Assembly: GCA_034509425.1 (NCBI GenBank)
Contig: JAVTVJ010001688.1
Span: 124,001 to 188,000 of the forward strand
Source: Eopsaltria australis
Lineage: Eukaryota > Chordata > Aves > Passeriformes > Petroicidae
Reading direction: 5' to 3'
DNA: 64,000 bases
Shown here: one piece after another, positions 55,301 to 62,304 of the stretch
Position numbering within the stretch: the stretch's first letter is position 1
How the letters are laid out: the number at the start of each line of letters is the position of its first letter
Translations under genes and position numbers: made by a program
The notes under the pieces: generated by a model
What the model saw: only the letters and a program-made list of their open reading frames with translations
Told to the model about the DNA's origin: nothing
Databases searched by the model: none

Positions 55301-58300
55301 GACTCAGCTTACTGTGAGAAGAGTCCTGCAGAGGTCTGGAGTCTGCAGTGGGATTGCTGCAGGCTATATGAACAAGCAGTGAGTACAAGTAACTGAGATG
55401 AAGTCTCATGTGCCAGAGTAGGTTAAAAGGCAATGGAATCTCTATCTACTTCTCCAGAAGAGCTGCAAATTTAGGGCCGACAGGGTCTATCACACTGTTG
55501 AATAAAAAATGAGGCACCAAAACCTTATTTCCTAGGGTTGGAGGAGATTCTCTATCCCAACTAATTGAATCACTGGTTAATCCATTTATGAAACCCAGAG
55601 AAATATGGTCACCTTTTAACCCATGCAAACATGCACAGACTGAATAAGAACACTTTGACAGGAAGTCTATGGTAAACATTCATATTTTATTATTTTCTTT
55701 TGCTTCTTAAAATAATTTCTGTGAAAATATGCATACAAGAAATACATACCTCTCCATTCTCCCTCTGTAATTTTGACTTTATGGATAAGCAATAGTTGAC
55801 ATCACTGGTTTTCCTTAATTCTTAAAAAAAATAAGAGGAAAATAAGGAACATATGTGTGGGGAAAAAAAGTGAAACAGTTTTGCATATGCAGACTTGGAA
55901 TTCTCAGTTGCAGTAGTAGAGTAAACAAGGAACAAAAAGTTACAGGTATGAAATGCATCAAAGAGTTTACAATGCAACAGTCTAAAATTAGGAAGCCCCT
56001 ACTTCCCAGTAAACTTTTTTTAAGTGTCAATTGAAACTCAGCTGATCCATCCAGGACATTTGTTTTTCCCAATTCGTGATTTACAATTTAGTCTCATTCA
56101 TTAATTTAATATAATTTATAAAAGAATGAAAAATCAAAGCCCCTAAGAAAAGAAAATCTTCTGTATAAAAGATAGGTTTTTACTCTATTGTAAATTACAG
56201 GCTTAATTTATTTTCAAACCAAAGAAATATTTGCAAGTAAAATTTATTGCAAACTTCTGACGATAATAGCAAGATTTTGTTTATGTGCCACTGCAACAAC
56301 TTCAGTAAAATTACTCCTGATTTACATCTGTATAAATGAAATAGAGACTGAAGATCATACTGGTCTTCCAGTAGAGTTCAAAATAATTCTATATTATGCA
56401 AAAAAATGCCCTAAAGAATTATAATAATAATAAAAAATTACGAAGTCAGGTGCTCCTATCTGAAGAACTGCCAGAATTAAGACTGCTTTTTGCAGTTTCT
56501 CCTGCAGCCTGAAATAATCAGAGAATTTGTCTTCTAGAATACAAAATGTCTCCATGAACTGTCCATGAATCTTTATTAAATACAGTATAAATGTGCCTGT
56601 ACGTCTGACAAGCATATCCTTTCATGTATCAAGTACTTTTAGAAAATAAGGAAAAAATGTATAATGAGAGATCCCCAAAATCATTGGGAAAAAATAACTA
56701 GTTTTTCTATAGTCAAATTTAGTGAAACAGCTGAACCATTTTGTTTGAAATTTCCTGAAATAATTCACCAGAGGCAGTGGTAGTTATAGACTGTTTCATC
56801 TGCAATAGTTAAGATTTAGTGAAGTTTTAAGCAAGTGATCATGCAAACTCATAATTGGAAAGTATTAAGCACCTCTAGCTGTATTCAAGGGGAATTGCTC
56901 TAGCACAGGCTGCAAGACATTAAAAGCAAAAAATACATTCAGTACACATTGTGGTGATCCCCAAAAGAAATATTTTAATTTCTTCTATTCTGAAATGTAG
57001 CACAATTTACTAGAACAAGACCAGAGAAAACAGCAAACTGTACAGCTGGACACTTTAACATCATATCTCCCTTTGAGTGCAGACAACATCTTATCTTTCC
57101 TCCAAAATTATGAACTCTCTGCACATAGGATTACCTGTAGAAATTTGGTGGAAAATTACTGGAATTGGCTCTGTTGTAACTAACACATCTTCATCGTTAT
57201 CAGAACTGGAAACGTAAGTGTTATCTACGAAAGAAAAATACTTTGCATGGTGAAGTTCCATTGTGCTTTGTCAACCCATTCCAATGTTTCCTATCCCAGA
57301 CTTGTACCACAAGGAACCACTCCCCAGATGCTTAGCTGAGCACTATCACCTTCCTGGTATGTTTGACTTTTTTCCCTTGAAATTGTTAACAAAAAGAAAA
57401 ATATTATAAGTATGGGAGATTCAGACACAAACTTTATACTGCAAAACCCTGGAGTTTGATGTCATGGCTTTTGTGAATCACACCAAGCATTGCTCTGAAC
57501 CAACCCACAAGGCTTAGAGTGGCCAACCTTTTCCAAAATTAGTACTTGTTCTATGTTTTTTGCTATGTCTGACACCAAAACTCAAGCTAGATCTGCTATG
57601 CAGAGTGAAAGCTGCACCGAGAGCTGGCTGTTAACAGCCAATTATGCAAAATACCCGTGCCTCATTTTGCCTAGTCACATAAAGGTTATTTGAAGCATCT
57701 TCTAATCAGTGGATAACCTTTCTTCTCCCTGATTCAGGGAGAAATGAAATTTCCCTCACTTAACAAAAACGTTGGTATGAATATGAATATTGTAACTCGC
57801 ACCAAATATTCTTTAAAAATGTAGGGATTAGACTGAGGAACATGTCTGTTGGATTTTTTTTTTTTTTTTTGGTGTCTTTTTTTGCTTTACAACTAAATGT
57901 TTACTAACAAAAACCAAGAAGTAGCAGGGTTTTCTGTACTATCTGCAAGAGCTAATTTTGCATGTATTGCTGAACCACTACTGAAAGTAATGATACTTTG
58001 TTTTCTAATGATCTGGGCTGAATTGAAACCTAAGCTCTAGAGCAGAAAAGCTGACACTTAAGATAATCACAAAGTGACAAATAAGAGAACCGAAAGAAGG
58101 ACTTACGTGTTACAATTTTGAACACTTTGGTCCCATATCAGCGACGTGCATGAACTCACATGCAATTTTTTTAAGCATGCTGCTGCAGCCTCAAAGATTT
58201 TGAGTGCTCTGAGTGAAACATTACAGGTGTTAACACTAATTGGGAGTAAAGTTCAGTAATATCATCCTTTGTATCACAGCAGTTCTTAGCCACCTTTAAC

Positions 58301-61300
58301 AAGAGCGAGCATGGGGCTGTAGCCATTCCCGGCATGGTGTGCCAGGCTGGGCAGGCAGCAGCTACATGGCACACACAGAACGGTTTTCCTGGCTGCCACC
58401 TGCAAAACTGCCCTTCTGCCATGTTCACATACATCTGTCAAGTCTGACACTGTCCCACACCTTCCCACTCCCGCTCCTGTGCTGTCCTGGAGGCAACCTG
58501 AGGGATTTGTGGCTGGCTCCACACACACACAGGCTGTGTGTGGGCAATGCTGCAGGGGCCAACACCACCGATGCCCTCGCCCTGCACTCCTGTGGGCACA
58601 GCAACAGCTCTGTCTGTGGCTGCTCAGCTGCATACTGGGCACAGGAACATGTTTTACAGCCACGGCATTGTCTGAACTAAGCGGGGTTCCTTTGCCAGCA
58701 TTCATTCCTTCTCCCAGTTCTGTCTGTTGGCAGAAGGGGCTGTGAGTTACAGCCATGGGACAGCTGCATCTTGCCCTCTGCAAGAAGCCCTGCCTTGCCT
58801 CTTTACATTCTCCACCTTGTTGTCACCATCTTTTCATGTCCACCTTGCACATACAACACAAGCACATCTTTTTCCCAGTTTTGGGAGTGTAAGCTACTGC
58901 TATAGAGCCTAATAAGCCGAGATAATTGAGTCCACCATTTTGTTCTAAATATATCTAACACTACATACATGGAAGGGAGAAAGGAAAGTCTTGTGCTGCA
59001 GCTAATTGCTGTACAGAAAACTAGGAAAAACAGTATGTTCTGTACAGAATAGACATACATATATGGAAAAAGGACTGTTCAGCTACAGGTTTTATAGATT
59101 TTAATTATATTTTTATGTCCATTGTCATTCTTTCTTGGCAGCTGGATAATATGACTTTCACTGCCAAGCTGGTTTTTTTCCTTTGCTATTTGGCAGCTAT
59201 TAGGGATTTTTTTTTCCTTCCATCAATATGATGAGACTAAAAATTAAGATAATGGCTTTGATTTATTTTCTTCAACAACCTGTTTCTAATACTTGACACC
59301 TAGGAACACCTCTCTTCTTCACTGAAGGACCTAGTGCCTGGACCTAGCAGAGGGATGCAGCACACTACTTGTTGCCAAACTGGTTCTCTCCATCTCTGCT
59401 GCAATCTATTGAGGTCTAAGAAAGGTACGTAACCTACAAATCACTGGGATAAAAGACTACAGCCGTTCTACAAGTTTCTGTCAGCCAACACAAATCATTC
59501 AGAACAGAAATTCATTAGCAAAATGCCTCTCTGCTCTGCTGGTTCCCACAGGAGTCATGATACACTCATATTAGTAGGACTTCAGTCTATTCATTGATGT
59601 TATGTTCTACAACTGCTCCTTAGAAGGATTATTTTCCCCAGTTGTGTCAATGTTATGAGAAAATTGTTACAGTGGTATTTTGCTGAAACTGTTATTACCT
59701 GCCTTTAAACTTTTCAACTATGTTTTCACAACTTCAGTAATTGATATGTTTCTTTCAGTCCTTACTGTCTCAACACTTTTCCTGTTGAGTCCTCAGTGTG
59801 CCTCTGTGAGCACATTTTTAGCTTTCACTCTTAACTATGAAACTCTCAAACACCTTCTATTATTGAAAGTTGTCATGTCACATTATAGTTTCCATAGGTA
59901 TGATTTAATGCTCAGCTGCTAGTATTTGATGCTTCAAAAAGTAATTCAGCAACAGTTATTCACTGTTATCAGTAGCAAAGTGGTGATGCTGCATACATTA
60001 CAACAATGCAGGCTGTGGGAGTATGCATACTACAAGGCTCTTCTTTTAGTATTTATAATTTACTTTCGGTGGTTTCATTTTAGCTGAATTGCATCACTTG
60101 TATAGTGACTTAATCTCTTCTATTTTCATATATTTATTGTACACATTAGCAATTTATCTGATTAGCAACTCTGACAGCCTTGTCCTGGATTTAGAAATTT
60201 GATCCACTGTGTATTATACACTCTTAATCTACACAGGATACAAGTTTGCTGTAGCTACGCACTAATGGACTTAAACCTTAATCTGTAAAGATTTATCCTG
60301 TGAGAAATTTGAGAGCACGTGCTGCTCTGAACTCTATCAACTTGCAGCAGTACTTGAAGAACACCTTCCAAGTGAGGACATGAGCACAGAGCTTCCCAGA
60401 CTTTACACCATCATACCCTGACATGTCCCTGAAACCTTCCTTAAGATACATGCCAGAGAAAGGAACAACAGTCAGCAATAACTTTAGGTTAGAAATTTAT
60501 AACAAAAACAGGTGACTAAGAATTGGGCTCACCAAGTCAAAATGAGTGTTATGTGATCAAAGCTGCAAAATGGCAAAAAGTCATTATCATTCCCAACACA
60601 CTGAATCTTAAAATCATAAATCTTCATCATAAAGCACACATTTATCCTGCAAAAGCTTGAGATGTGAATGAAATCAGATCTTCTAAAGCCCTGAAGGACT
60701 GGATTTTAATCAGTAAACATGTGCTGGTTTACTCTCAGCTCCAAGCTAACTACAATGTGAAATGTTCAAATGCTATCTGCTTTTGAAATATAGGACGTGA
60801 TGGCACGGAATATTCATCAGGTTTTAGGGACACTAAAGTCACTCAGGATTGGAGGCTATCAGGACATGCTGCAAATAACACTCACAAGGAAATTTTGAGG
60901 TCTATCAGACAGAAGAGTTTGCCAGGAAATGAGCTCTCATGTACTGTGCAAGTAACTGCTGCTGGTTCAGTGCTTCAGCTTGCCACTTACTTAGAGGTTC
61001 CCAGAGGTCAAATTTTGTGATATTTAATGGAAGAAACTGTTAATAACACATGAAGATTTTTTTCAACTATTTGTCCCTCCATTCATCGTCAGCTCAATGC
61101 AGTAATCAGTAAATCCATTTATCACTGGTATGACTGTGTATTTCATGAATCTCAGTTTCTCCCATTTCTAAATGTTGAATAGACTAATATCACACTCCTT
61201 TCCACTTTTTACTGATTAAAAAAATAAATCTAATAAAGGTTGCTAGCATTCTTCCACAGAATCCATTGGTTTTAGCACCATTGTTGATTTTTTTCTCTAT

Positions 61301-62304
61301 CTGCTTCAGATTACTGGTGTTTTGATCAGACAAAATCTGCTGCTTATCAGTGAAGAAGATCAAAGTCACACTTCTTTAGAGCTTCTAAAAGAAACAATAT
61401 TTCCTAGGGAAACATTTCAGAGAAGCTACAGATAAAGATCAAAAAAGGACAGAGGGTTTCATATCATTCACGGTACTTAGACTACTAAATAATCACAGGT
61501 GCACAGTGTGGTGCAGTCCAACAGTACCATAAACCTTTATTTGCACAGCGCCTGTCATCCCTGCTTCCCTCTTCTGCTTCTGAAAGCCTGTGCTGCCTAA
61601 AGTATCTGTGGAGTCTCTTTGTGAAGGAAATTGGGGAAATAGGCTCCATGAAAATTTGCTTTTGTTCTTACCTGCCTCTGTTTCCTATTAACAACACCCC
61701 TTGTCAGGACTGGTCACATGGTTAGTATTTGCACCTTTGCCAACCCAGCTCAAAGTACAAAAGGGAGGCTGGACTGAGCATCTGGGAACACCTTTGCAAG
61801 CCAACACTACCAAAGAGCCACACACGAGCCCTCGACTCCGAGTGACCCCGAGGGGCTCTGGCACAGAGTCTGCAGGCTGAACTTGGAGAACACCAGTGGC
61901 CTCATTAAGGCCTCAAGCAGAAGTGCTCTGCTGGCCCTGTGCCAGCCTGCTCAGGCTCTTGAAAAATCAAGCTTTATCTACCATGCCAAAGAGAAGCTGG
62001 GCACTTTCTCACTCCTGTCCCTGTTGGCTTCAGCACCCCAAGCTACAGTCTATCTAAACTCATGAACCTGTGTTCTCACCCTGACCCAGCTGATAAATGA
62101 TGCCTGAAAAGGAGAAGTGACTGTGAAAATAATCTTAACTAATGGAAAATGATTAGCACAAGATGCACCTTAAAGGCACCAACACCCTTTCAGATATTCT
62201 CATTTGAATATAGCAAATGGTGGTAACATGTATACATGTGTCATGGACAAGAATGTTGCACTGTACCTGGGTAATCCTCAGAGACATGCACTGAATAGGA
62301 CACA
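4222..62304 (-). CDS. PARP8: PARP8, mono-ADP-ribosyltransferase, 24 coding exons (5' partial)
   Basis: Spliced gene whose protein matches PARP8 along its length. The family transfers a single ADP-ribose from NAD+ to target proteins. Visible parts in order: Ser/acidic N-terminal segment (W14-92); conserved region with DVDIDLHIDVSFLDEE (W131-146); basic linker (W197-239); six 22-residue repeats (W258-389); Cys-containing region (W460-486); and the ART catalytic domain, with the NAD-binding His in FHGSHIENW (W649) and the Tyr in GSGIYLSP (W684). The last strand reads FFFVYED (W771-777); aligning its VY with that of PARP1 puts Phe, not Glu, at the poly-ADP-ribosylation position, consistent with mono-transfer. 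Exons sum to 807 residues plus TAA against about 854 in human, so roughly 50 N-terminal residues are missing beyond the window. PARP8 rather than PARP6 is indicated by VVASNTRLQ, KHGEIWVVPNTDH and the KKQQKVSAKDEPAS linker. Confidence 0.97.
4325..4937 (-). other. PARP8 intron, 613 bp
   Basis: Last intron, bounded by gtgagt and a T-run acceptor. Nothing else recognised. Confidence 0.9.
4938..5022 (-). CDS. PARP8: PARP8 exon, W746-774
   Basis: Reads ITSPDLHKHGEIWVVPNTDH then VCTRFFF. This carries the last core strands of the catalytic domain. Starts with TG of the split Val codon and ends with GT of another. Acceptor ctgatag, donor gtgagt. Confidence 0.97.
5610..6528 (+). mobile_element. CR1 LINE, 5' portion of an interrupted copy
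   Basis: Plus-strand CR1 remnant. Recognisable text includes the segment around 5680-5830 (gggtgaagaactggctg, cagggctccactgcaggccc), the segment at 6240-6340 (gaggagggcaacaaagctgg) and the end at 6490-6528 (aagaagcagttctttattga). It belongs to the reverse-transcriptase ORF and 3'UTR, with many stops and indels. The 5' boundary is uncertain by about 50 bases. Confidence 0.8.
6529..7071 (+). mobile_element. Solo LTR (endogenous retrovirus), inserted in CR1
   Basis: A 543-bp element starting TGTGCTGGTT and ending CCATAACA, so it has canonical TG...CA ends. It resembles an abundant avian ERV LTR, with a TATA-like tacataaag near 6785 and a degenerate poly(A) region near 6950-6970. It is flanked by ggtgg (6524-6528) and gctgg (7072-7076), a 5-bp target duplication with one mismatch. 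CR1 text continues directly after it. No internal retroviral genes are present. Confidence 0.85.
7072..7250 (+). mobile_element. CR1 LINE, 3' portion after the LTR
   Basis: Continues the copy that stops at 6528: tcaaaccctgaaacaggctt, then acctgtcagtatttcagagg, ending in an eroded tail tttattttattcta. Joining it to the 5' part over the LTR restores normal CR1 order. Confidence 0.75.
7981..8050 (-). CDS. PARP8: PARP8 exon, W723-746
   Basis: Reads SQKKGQQSQFLQSRNLKCIA then LCE. The first half continues the polar insert and the second returns to the ART fold. Starts in phase 0 and ends with G of a split Val codon. Acceptor catctcag, donor gtaagc. Confidence 0.97.
8051..9025 (-). other. PARP8 intron, 975 bp
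   Basis: AT-rich; contains a 20-bp tandem repeat at 8301-8350. No other feature recognised. Confidence 0.9.
8301..8350. repeat. 20-bp tandem repeat, 2.5 copies
   Basis: Unit ttatcacaaaattaaaaata at 8301-8320 (one mismatch), 8321-8340 and half a copy at 8341-8350. Confidence 0.95.
9026..9102 (-). CDS. PARP8: PARP8 exon, W697-722, polar insert
   Basis: Reads MNKKQQKVSAKDEPASGSKG then SNTSQ. A Lys/Ser/Gln-rich, probably flexible loop inside the ART domain, diagnostic for PARP8 over PARP6. Starts with GG of the split Gly codon and ends in phase 0. Acceptor attcctag, donor gtatgg. Confidence 0.97.
9103..11079 (-). other. PARP8 intron, 1977 bp
   Basis: Contains a CR1 3' end at about 9774-9920. 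The rest, including a purine-rich patch at 10040-10100, is not recognised. Confidence 0.9.
9774..9920 (-). mobile_element. CR1 LINE 3' end (minus orientation)
   Basis: Begins agaatcatggaatggtttgg and continues through aactccactgccatgggtaa and ggttgctctgagccccacc to accttgaacgcttccat, the reversed 3' end of avian CR1. Truncated at about 150 bp. Confidence 0.88.
11080..11149 (-). CDS. PARP8: PARP8 exon, W674-697, catalytic Tyr segment
   Basis: Reads LHGAMFGSGIYLSPLSSISF then GYS, ending with G of a split Gly codon. The Tyr of GIYLSP (W684) is the second residue of the PARP triad. Acceptor tttttcag, donor gtgata. Confidence 0.97.
11150..12061 (-). other. PARP8 intron, 912 bp
   Basis: A short TG microsatellite at 11321-11332; otherwise nothing recognised. 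Confidence 0.9.
12062..12134 (-). CDS. PARP8: PARP8 exon, W649-673, NAD-binding His segment
   Basis: The first base completes the catalytic His (W649); then GSHIENWHSILRNGLVVASN and TRLQ. This is the PARP signature H-G-S-x7-I-L-x-N-G-L that binds the nicotinamide ribose. Ends in phase 0. Acceptor atttag, donor gtaaac. Confidence 0.97.
12301..12413 (-). CDS. PARP8: PARP8 exon, W612-649
   Basis: Reads QLKFMHTPHQFLLLSSPPAK then ESNFRAAKNLYGSTFAF, ending with CA of the catalytic His codon. Acceptor attttgcag, donor gtgagt. Confidence 0.97.
12414..13122 (-). other. PARP8 intron, 709 bp
   Basis: AT-rich intron, gtaagt to ttgcag. Nothing else recognised. Confidence 0.9.
13123..13171 (-). CDS. PARP8: PARP8 exon, W595-611 (49 nt)
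   Basis: Reads VISSNRSHIVKLPVNR. The first G completes the split Trp codon and the exon ends in phase 0. Acceptor attttag, donor gtaagt. Encodes an early part of the catalytic fold. Confidence 0.95.
13172..13480 (-). other. PARP8 intron, 309 bp
   Basis: Bounded by gtataa and attttag. Nothing else recognised. Confidence 0.9.
13481..13548 (-). CDS. PARP8: PARP8 exon, W573-595
   Basis: Reads APYLEIKKQMDKQDPLAHPL then LQ, ending with TG of a split Trp codon. Acceptor ttttctag; the donor gtataa is weak, though the join to the next exon (LLQW|VISS) is exact. Confidence 0.96.
13549..14836 (-). other. PARP8 intron, 1288 bp
   Basis: AT-rich; no repeat family or RNA gene recognised. Confidence 0.9.
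14837..14902 (-). CDS. PARP8: PARP8 exon, W551-572
   Basis: Reads KKNYDRVMKALDSITSIREM then TQ, probably the helical start of the ART region. Phase 0 at both ends, 66 nt. Acceptor cacatcag, donor gtaagt. Confidence 0.96.
14903..16545 (-). other. PARP8 intron, 1643 bp, with solo LTR
   Basis: Holds the minus-strand solo LTR at 15987-16361. A GC-richer patch at about 15330-15700 has an open 120-codon minus frame but no recognised protein. Confidence 0.9.
15987..16361 (-). mobile_element. Solo LTR (endogenous retrovirus), PARP8-sense
   Basis: On the minus strand it starts TGTCCTAGTTCTGG and ends AACCATGACA (375 bp, TG...CA). It is flanked by perfect 5-bp duplications agttt at 15982-15986 and 16362-16366. 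The overall pattern is that of an avian ERV solo LTR. No coding remnants were found on either side. Orientation is the same as PARP8. Confidence 0.88.
16546..16671 (-). CDS. PARP8: PARP8 exon, W509-550
   Basis: Reads VVDLLVSMCRSALESPRK then VVIFEPYPSVVDPNDPQMLA and FNPR. Phase 0 at both ends, 126 nt. Acceptor ttccccag, donor gtaagt. A solo LTR begins 185 bases downstream of the donor. Confidence 0.97.
19440..21475 (+). mobile_element. CR1 LINE, ORF2 remnant and 3' end
   Basis: Plus-strand CR1 with decayed reverse-transcriptase text. The conceptual frame at 20199-20370 reads KIMEQIFPEAVLRHTEDREV and later TTSVDKGRATDIIY, typical of the CR1 RT. Further 3' are ggtgtcccacagggggcaat (20547-20566), cagaggagggccacaaaa (21043-21060) and the 3' tail attctatgattctacgattc. 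The frame is broken by stops, indels and a C-rich expansion at 20382-20407. The 5' limit is uncertain. Confidence 0.9.
20382..20407. repeat. C-rich tract (G-rich on PARP8 strand)
   Basis: C runs of 8, 2, 8 and 5 separated by single T inside the CR1 RT region. The PARP8 transcript strand reads G5-A-G8-A-G2-A-G8. Confidence 0.95.
21790..21821. repeat. 16-bp tandem duplication with internal palindrome
   Basis: Two copies of actcactagtgctag plus c/t (21790-21805 and 21806-21821). Contains the perfect 12-bp palindrome agtgctagcact across the copy junction. Confidence 0.95.
22462..22508. repeat. 23/24-bp tandem duplication carrying decoy donor sites
   Basis: Copies at 22462-22485 and 22486-22508 share ataaataatacttacca. 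On the PARP8 strand each contains GGTAAGTATT, a near-perfect 5' splice site, at 22468-22477 and 22492-22501. Confidence 0.95.
22581..22673 (-). CDS. PARP8: PARP8 exon, W478-508, second Cys pair
   Basis: Reads PTVCERELCVFAFQTLGVMN then EAADEIATGAQ. Cys at W481 and W486 follow the CVVC of the preceding exon. Phase 0 at both ends, so skipping (93 nt) would keep the frame. Acceptor ttgtatag; the donor gtagga is moderate, and two stronger GTAAGTATT sites lie 80 and 104 bases further into the intron. Confidence 0.96.
27970..29310 (-). mobile_element. CR1 LINE, 3' end and ORF2 portion
   Basis: Reversed CR1. It starts near gattgaggttggcagggat and ggtcatctagttcaacatca, then aacctctctgggcaacttat, gtggcctcaccagggctgc, gacccctagggtacaccatg, atccactgctctcccctcac and tccttcttgcccttctttga. 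The order follows avian CR1 from 3' end into the reverse-transcriptase ORF. No intact frame remains. Confidence 0.9.
29670..29880. mobile_element. CR1-like fragments
   Basis: 29676-29710 (gttgaaaaggacctttagag) resembles a reversed CR1 3' end, while 29808-29865 (aggttgctcagagaggctat, ccatccttggagatcttca) resembles plus-strand CR1. Both are short and degraded. Confidence 0.4.
32664..32710. repeat. TA/CA/TATG microsatellite
   Basis: Alternating purine-pyrimidine run: tatatacacacatctatatg, then tatgcatgtatgtgtatgtg. Confidence 0.85.
33165..33221. repeat. Two poly(T) runs
   Basis: T11 at 33165-33175 and T17 at 33205-33221, separated by 29 bases. They read as A runs on the PARP8 strand. Confidence 0.9.
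34687..34782 (-). CDS. PARP8: PARP8 exon, W446-477, first Cys pair
   Basis: Reads TIEFAEQRIPVLNEYCVVCD then EPHVFQNGPMLR. The CVVC pair (W460 and W463) is the first half of a possible metal-binding Cys motif completed in the next exon. Phase 0 at both ends. Acceptor gttctcag, donor gtaagt. Confidence 0.96.
34886..34939 (-). CDS. PARP8: PARP8 exon, W428-445
   Basis: Reads QNYGAKCIPVRDRGFLVQ. Phase 0 at both ends, 54 nt. Acceptor cccttgcag, donor gtagga. Separated from the next exon by an intron of only 103 bp. Confidence 0.96.
34940..37169 (-). other. PARP8 intron, 2230 bp
   Basis: No repeat family recognised. A 171-codon open minus frame at 36542-37057 has no recognisable domain. Confidence 0.9.
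37170..37734 (-). CDS. PARP8: PARP8 large exon, W239-427, with six 22-residue repeats
   Basis: At 565 nt this is by far the largest exon. After SPSYPPPGCGKNKSKLKS come six tandem 22-residue units (W258-389), each with Glu at 1, His at 9, a basic residue at 14 and Ser at 17. The tail includes RRLSLTSGLIGILTPSSSS. One base completes the split Arg codon and the exon ends in phase 0. The acceptor is ttctaag and the donor gtgcgt, a non-typical GT site that is supported by the frame-perfect join to the next exon. Confidence 0.96.
37284..37679 (-). repeat. PARP8: Six tandem 66-bp/22-residue coding repeats in PARP8
   Basis: Six units of exactly 22 codons, with no indel, at 37614-37679, 37548-37613, 37482-37547, 37416-37481, 37350-37415 and 37284-37349 (5' to 3' on the minus strand). 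Glu1, His9 and Ser17 are invariant. Positions 7, 10, 14 and 21 are always Lys or Arg; position 12 is Leu or Phe. Representative cores are HKLLRRTCS, HRTFGRSLS, HKLLSRACS, HKVLNRSCS, HKLLSRSYS and HKLLSKTYS. Confidence 0.95.
37735..39797 (-). other. PARP8 intron, 2063 bp
   Basis: AT-rich with a GC-richer patch at about 38550-38850 of unknown origin. Nothing else recognised. Confidence 0.9.
39798..39923 (-). CDS. PARP8: PARP8 exon, W197-239
   Basis: Reads IMQTFVTQQWKNSKEKSNC, then a basic stretch KKVSDKKVKSPLHIFSTLR. The first base completes the split Lys codon; the exon ends with AG of a split Arg codon. Acceptor atgtgcag, donor gtaata. The clustered lysines could be a localisation or binding signal; inference only. 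Confidence 0.95.
39924..41281 (-). other. PARP8 intron, 1358 bp
   Basis: Nothing recognised apart from splice sites. Confidence 0.9.
41282..41348 (-). CDS. PARP8: PARP8 exon, W175-197
   Basis: Reads PTVDVFQISTKERFGLGHQL then K. Starts with TG of the split Val codon and ends with AA of a split Lys codon. Acceptor ctccctag, donor gtaagt. Confidence 0.95.
41349..44206 (-). other. PARP8 intron, 2858 bp
   Basis: AT-rich; nothing recognised. Confidence 0.9.
44207..44297 (-). CDS. PARP8: PARP8 exon, W145-175
   Basis: Reads EEIAVAWDVIRTEPIIVR then LHCSLTQYLNGP. Ends with G of a split Val codon. Acceptor aaaccag; the donor gttggt is weak compared with the consensus gtaagt. Confidence 0.96.
44298..45334 (-). 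other. PARP8 intron, 1037 bp
   Basis: Nothing recognised apart from splice sites. Confidence 0.9.
45335..45395 (-). CDS. PARP8: PARP8 exon, W124-144
   Basis: Reads EYGAIDDVDIDLHIDVSFLD. The first base completes the split Arg codon and the exon ends in phase 0. Acceptor tttcag, donor gtaagt. Alternating hydrophobic and acidic residues suggest beta-strand. Confidence 0.96.
45396..48668 (-). other. PARP8 intron, 3273 bp
   Basis: A GC-richer block at about 46370-46700 is not identified; the rest is AT-rich with nothing recognised. Confidence 0.9.
48669..48763 (-). CDS. PARP8: PARP8 exon, W93-124
   Basis: Reads VSYDGELHKHPQLEADL then TAVREIYGPNAVSL. Starts in phase 0 and ends with AG of a split Arg codon. 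Acceptor ccccaacag, donor gtatgg. A highly conserved stretch of PARP8. Confidence 0.96.
48764..53299 (-). other. PARP8 intron, 4536 bp
   Basis: A GC-richer block at about 52330-52530 is not identified. Otherwise nothing recognised. Confidence 0.9.
53300..53377 (-). CDS. PARP8: PARP8 exon, W67-92
   Basis: Reads ESRHSSTVEEDSEGDNDSEE then FYYGGQ, a strongly acidic Ser-rich segment, probably unstructured. Both ends are in phase 0, so skipping the 78 nt would keep the frame. Acceptor ccattaag, donor gtaacg. Confidence 0.95.
53378..55749 (-). other. PARP8 intron, 2372 bp
   Basis: AT-rich; nothing recognised. Confidence 0.9.
55750..55820 (-). CDS. PARP8: PARP8 exon, W43-66
   Basis: Reads LRKTSDVNYCLSIKSKLQ then RENGE. 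Starts with AA of the split Glu codon and ends on a codon boundary at GAG. Acceptor is an AAG after a T-run, donor gtatgt. Confidence 0.95.
55821..57134 (-). other. PARP8 intron, 1314 bp
   Basis: A short (ATA)n run near 56420-56433. Nothing else recognised. Confidence 0.9.
57135..57224 (-). CDS. PARP8: PARP8 exon, W13-43
   Basis: Reads NTYVSSSDNDEDVLVTTEP followed by IPVIFHQIST. It starts with AT of the split Asp codon and ends with G of a split Glu codon. Acceptor ttcgtag, donor gtaatc. The Ser/Asp cluster looks like an acidic kinase (CK2-type) substrate; that is inference. Confidence 0.95.
57225..62266 (-). other. PARP8 intron, 5042 bp
   Basis: Holds a T17 run at 57854-57870 and an unidentified GC-rich island at about 58280-58790 with open frames on both strands. 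A second GC-richer block at about 61690-62090 is also unidentified. Confidence 0.9.
57854..57870. repeat. Poly(T) run
   Basis: T17 on the plus strand. Confidence 0.9.
62267..62304 (-). CDS. PARP8: PARP8 exon, W1-13 (38 nt, first in window)
   Basis: Reads VSYSVHVSEDYP, the PARP8 N-terminal segment. The exon starts with one base that completes a codon begun in an upstream exon outside the window, and ends with the G of a GAT codon. Acceptor is tttttacag, donor gtacag. At 38 nt it is the smallest exon seen. Confidence 0.92.

Noticed and set aside
61690..62090. GC-richer block near the 38-nt exon considered as a retroelement or upstream exon
   Set aside because: No repeat hallmarks, no match to PARP8, and the splice from 62267 to 57224 is already in frame.
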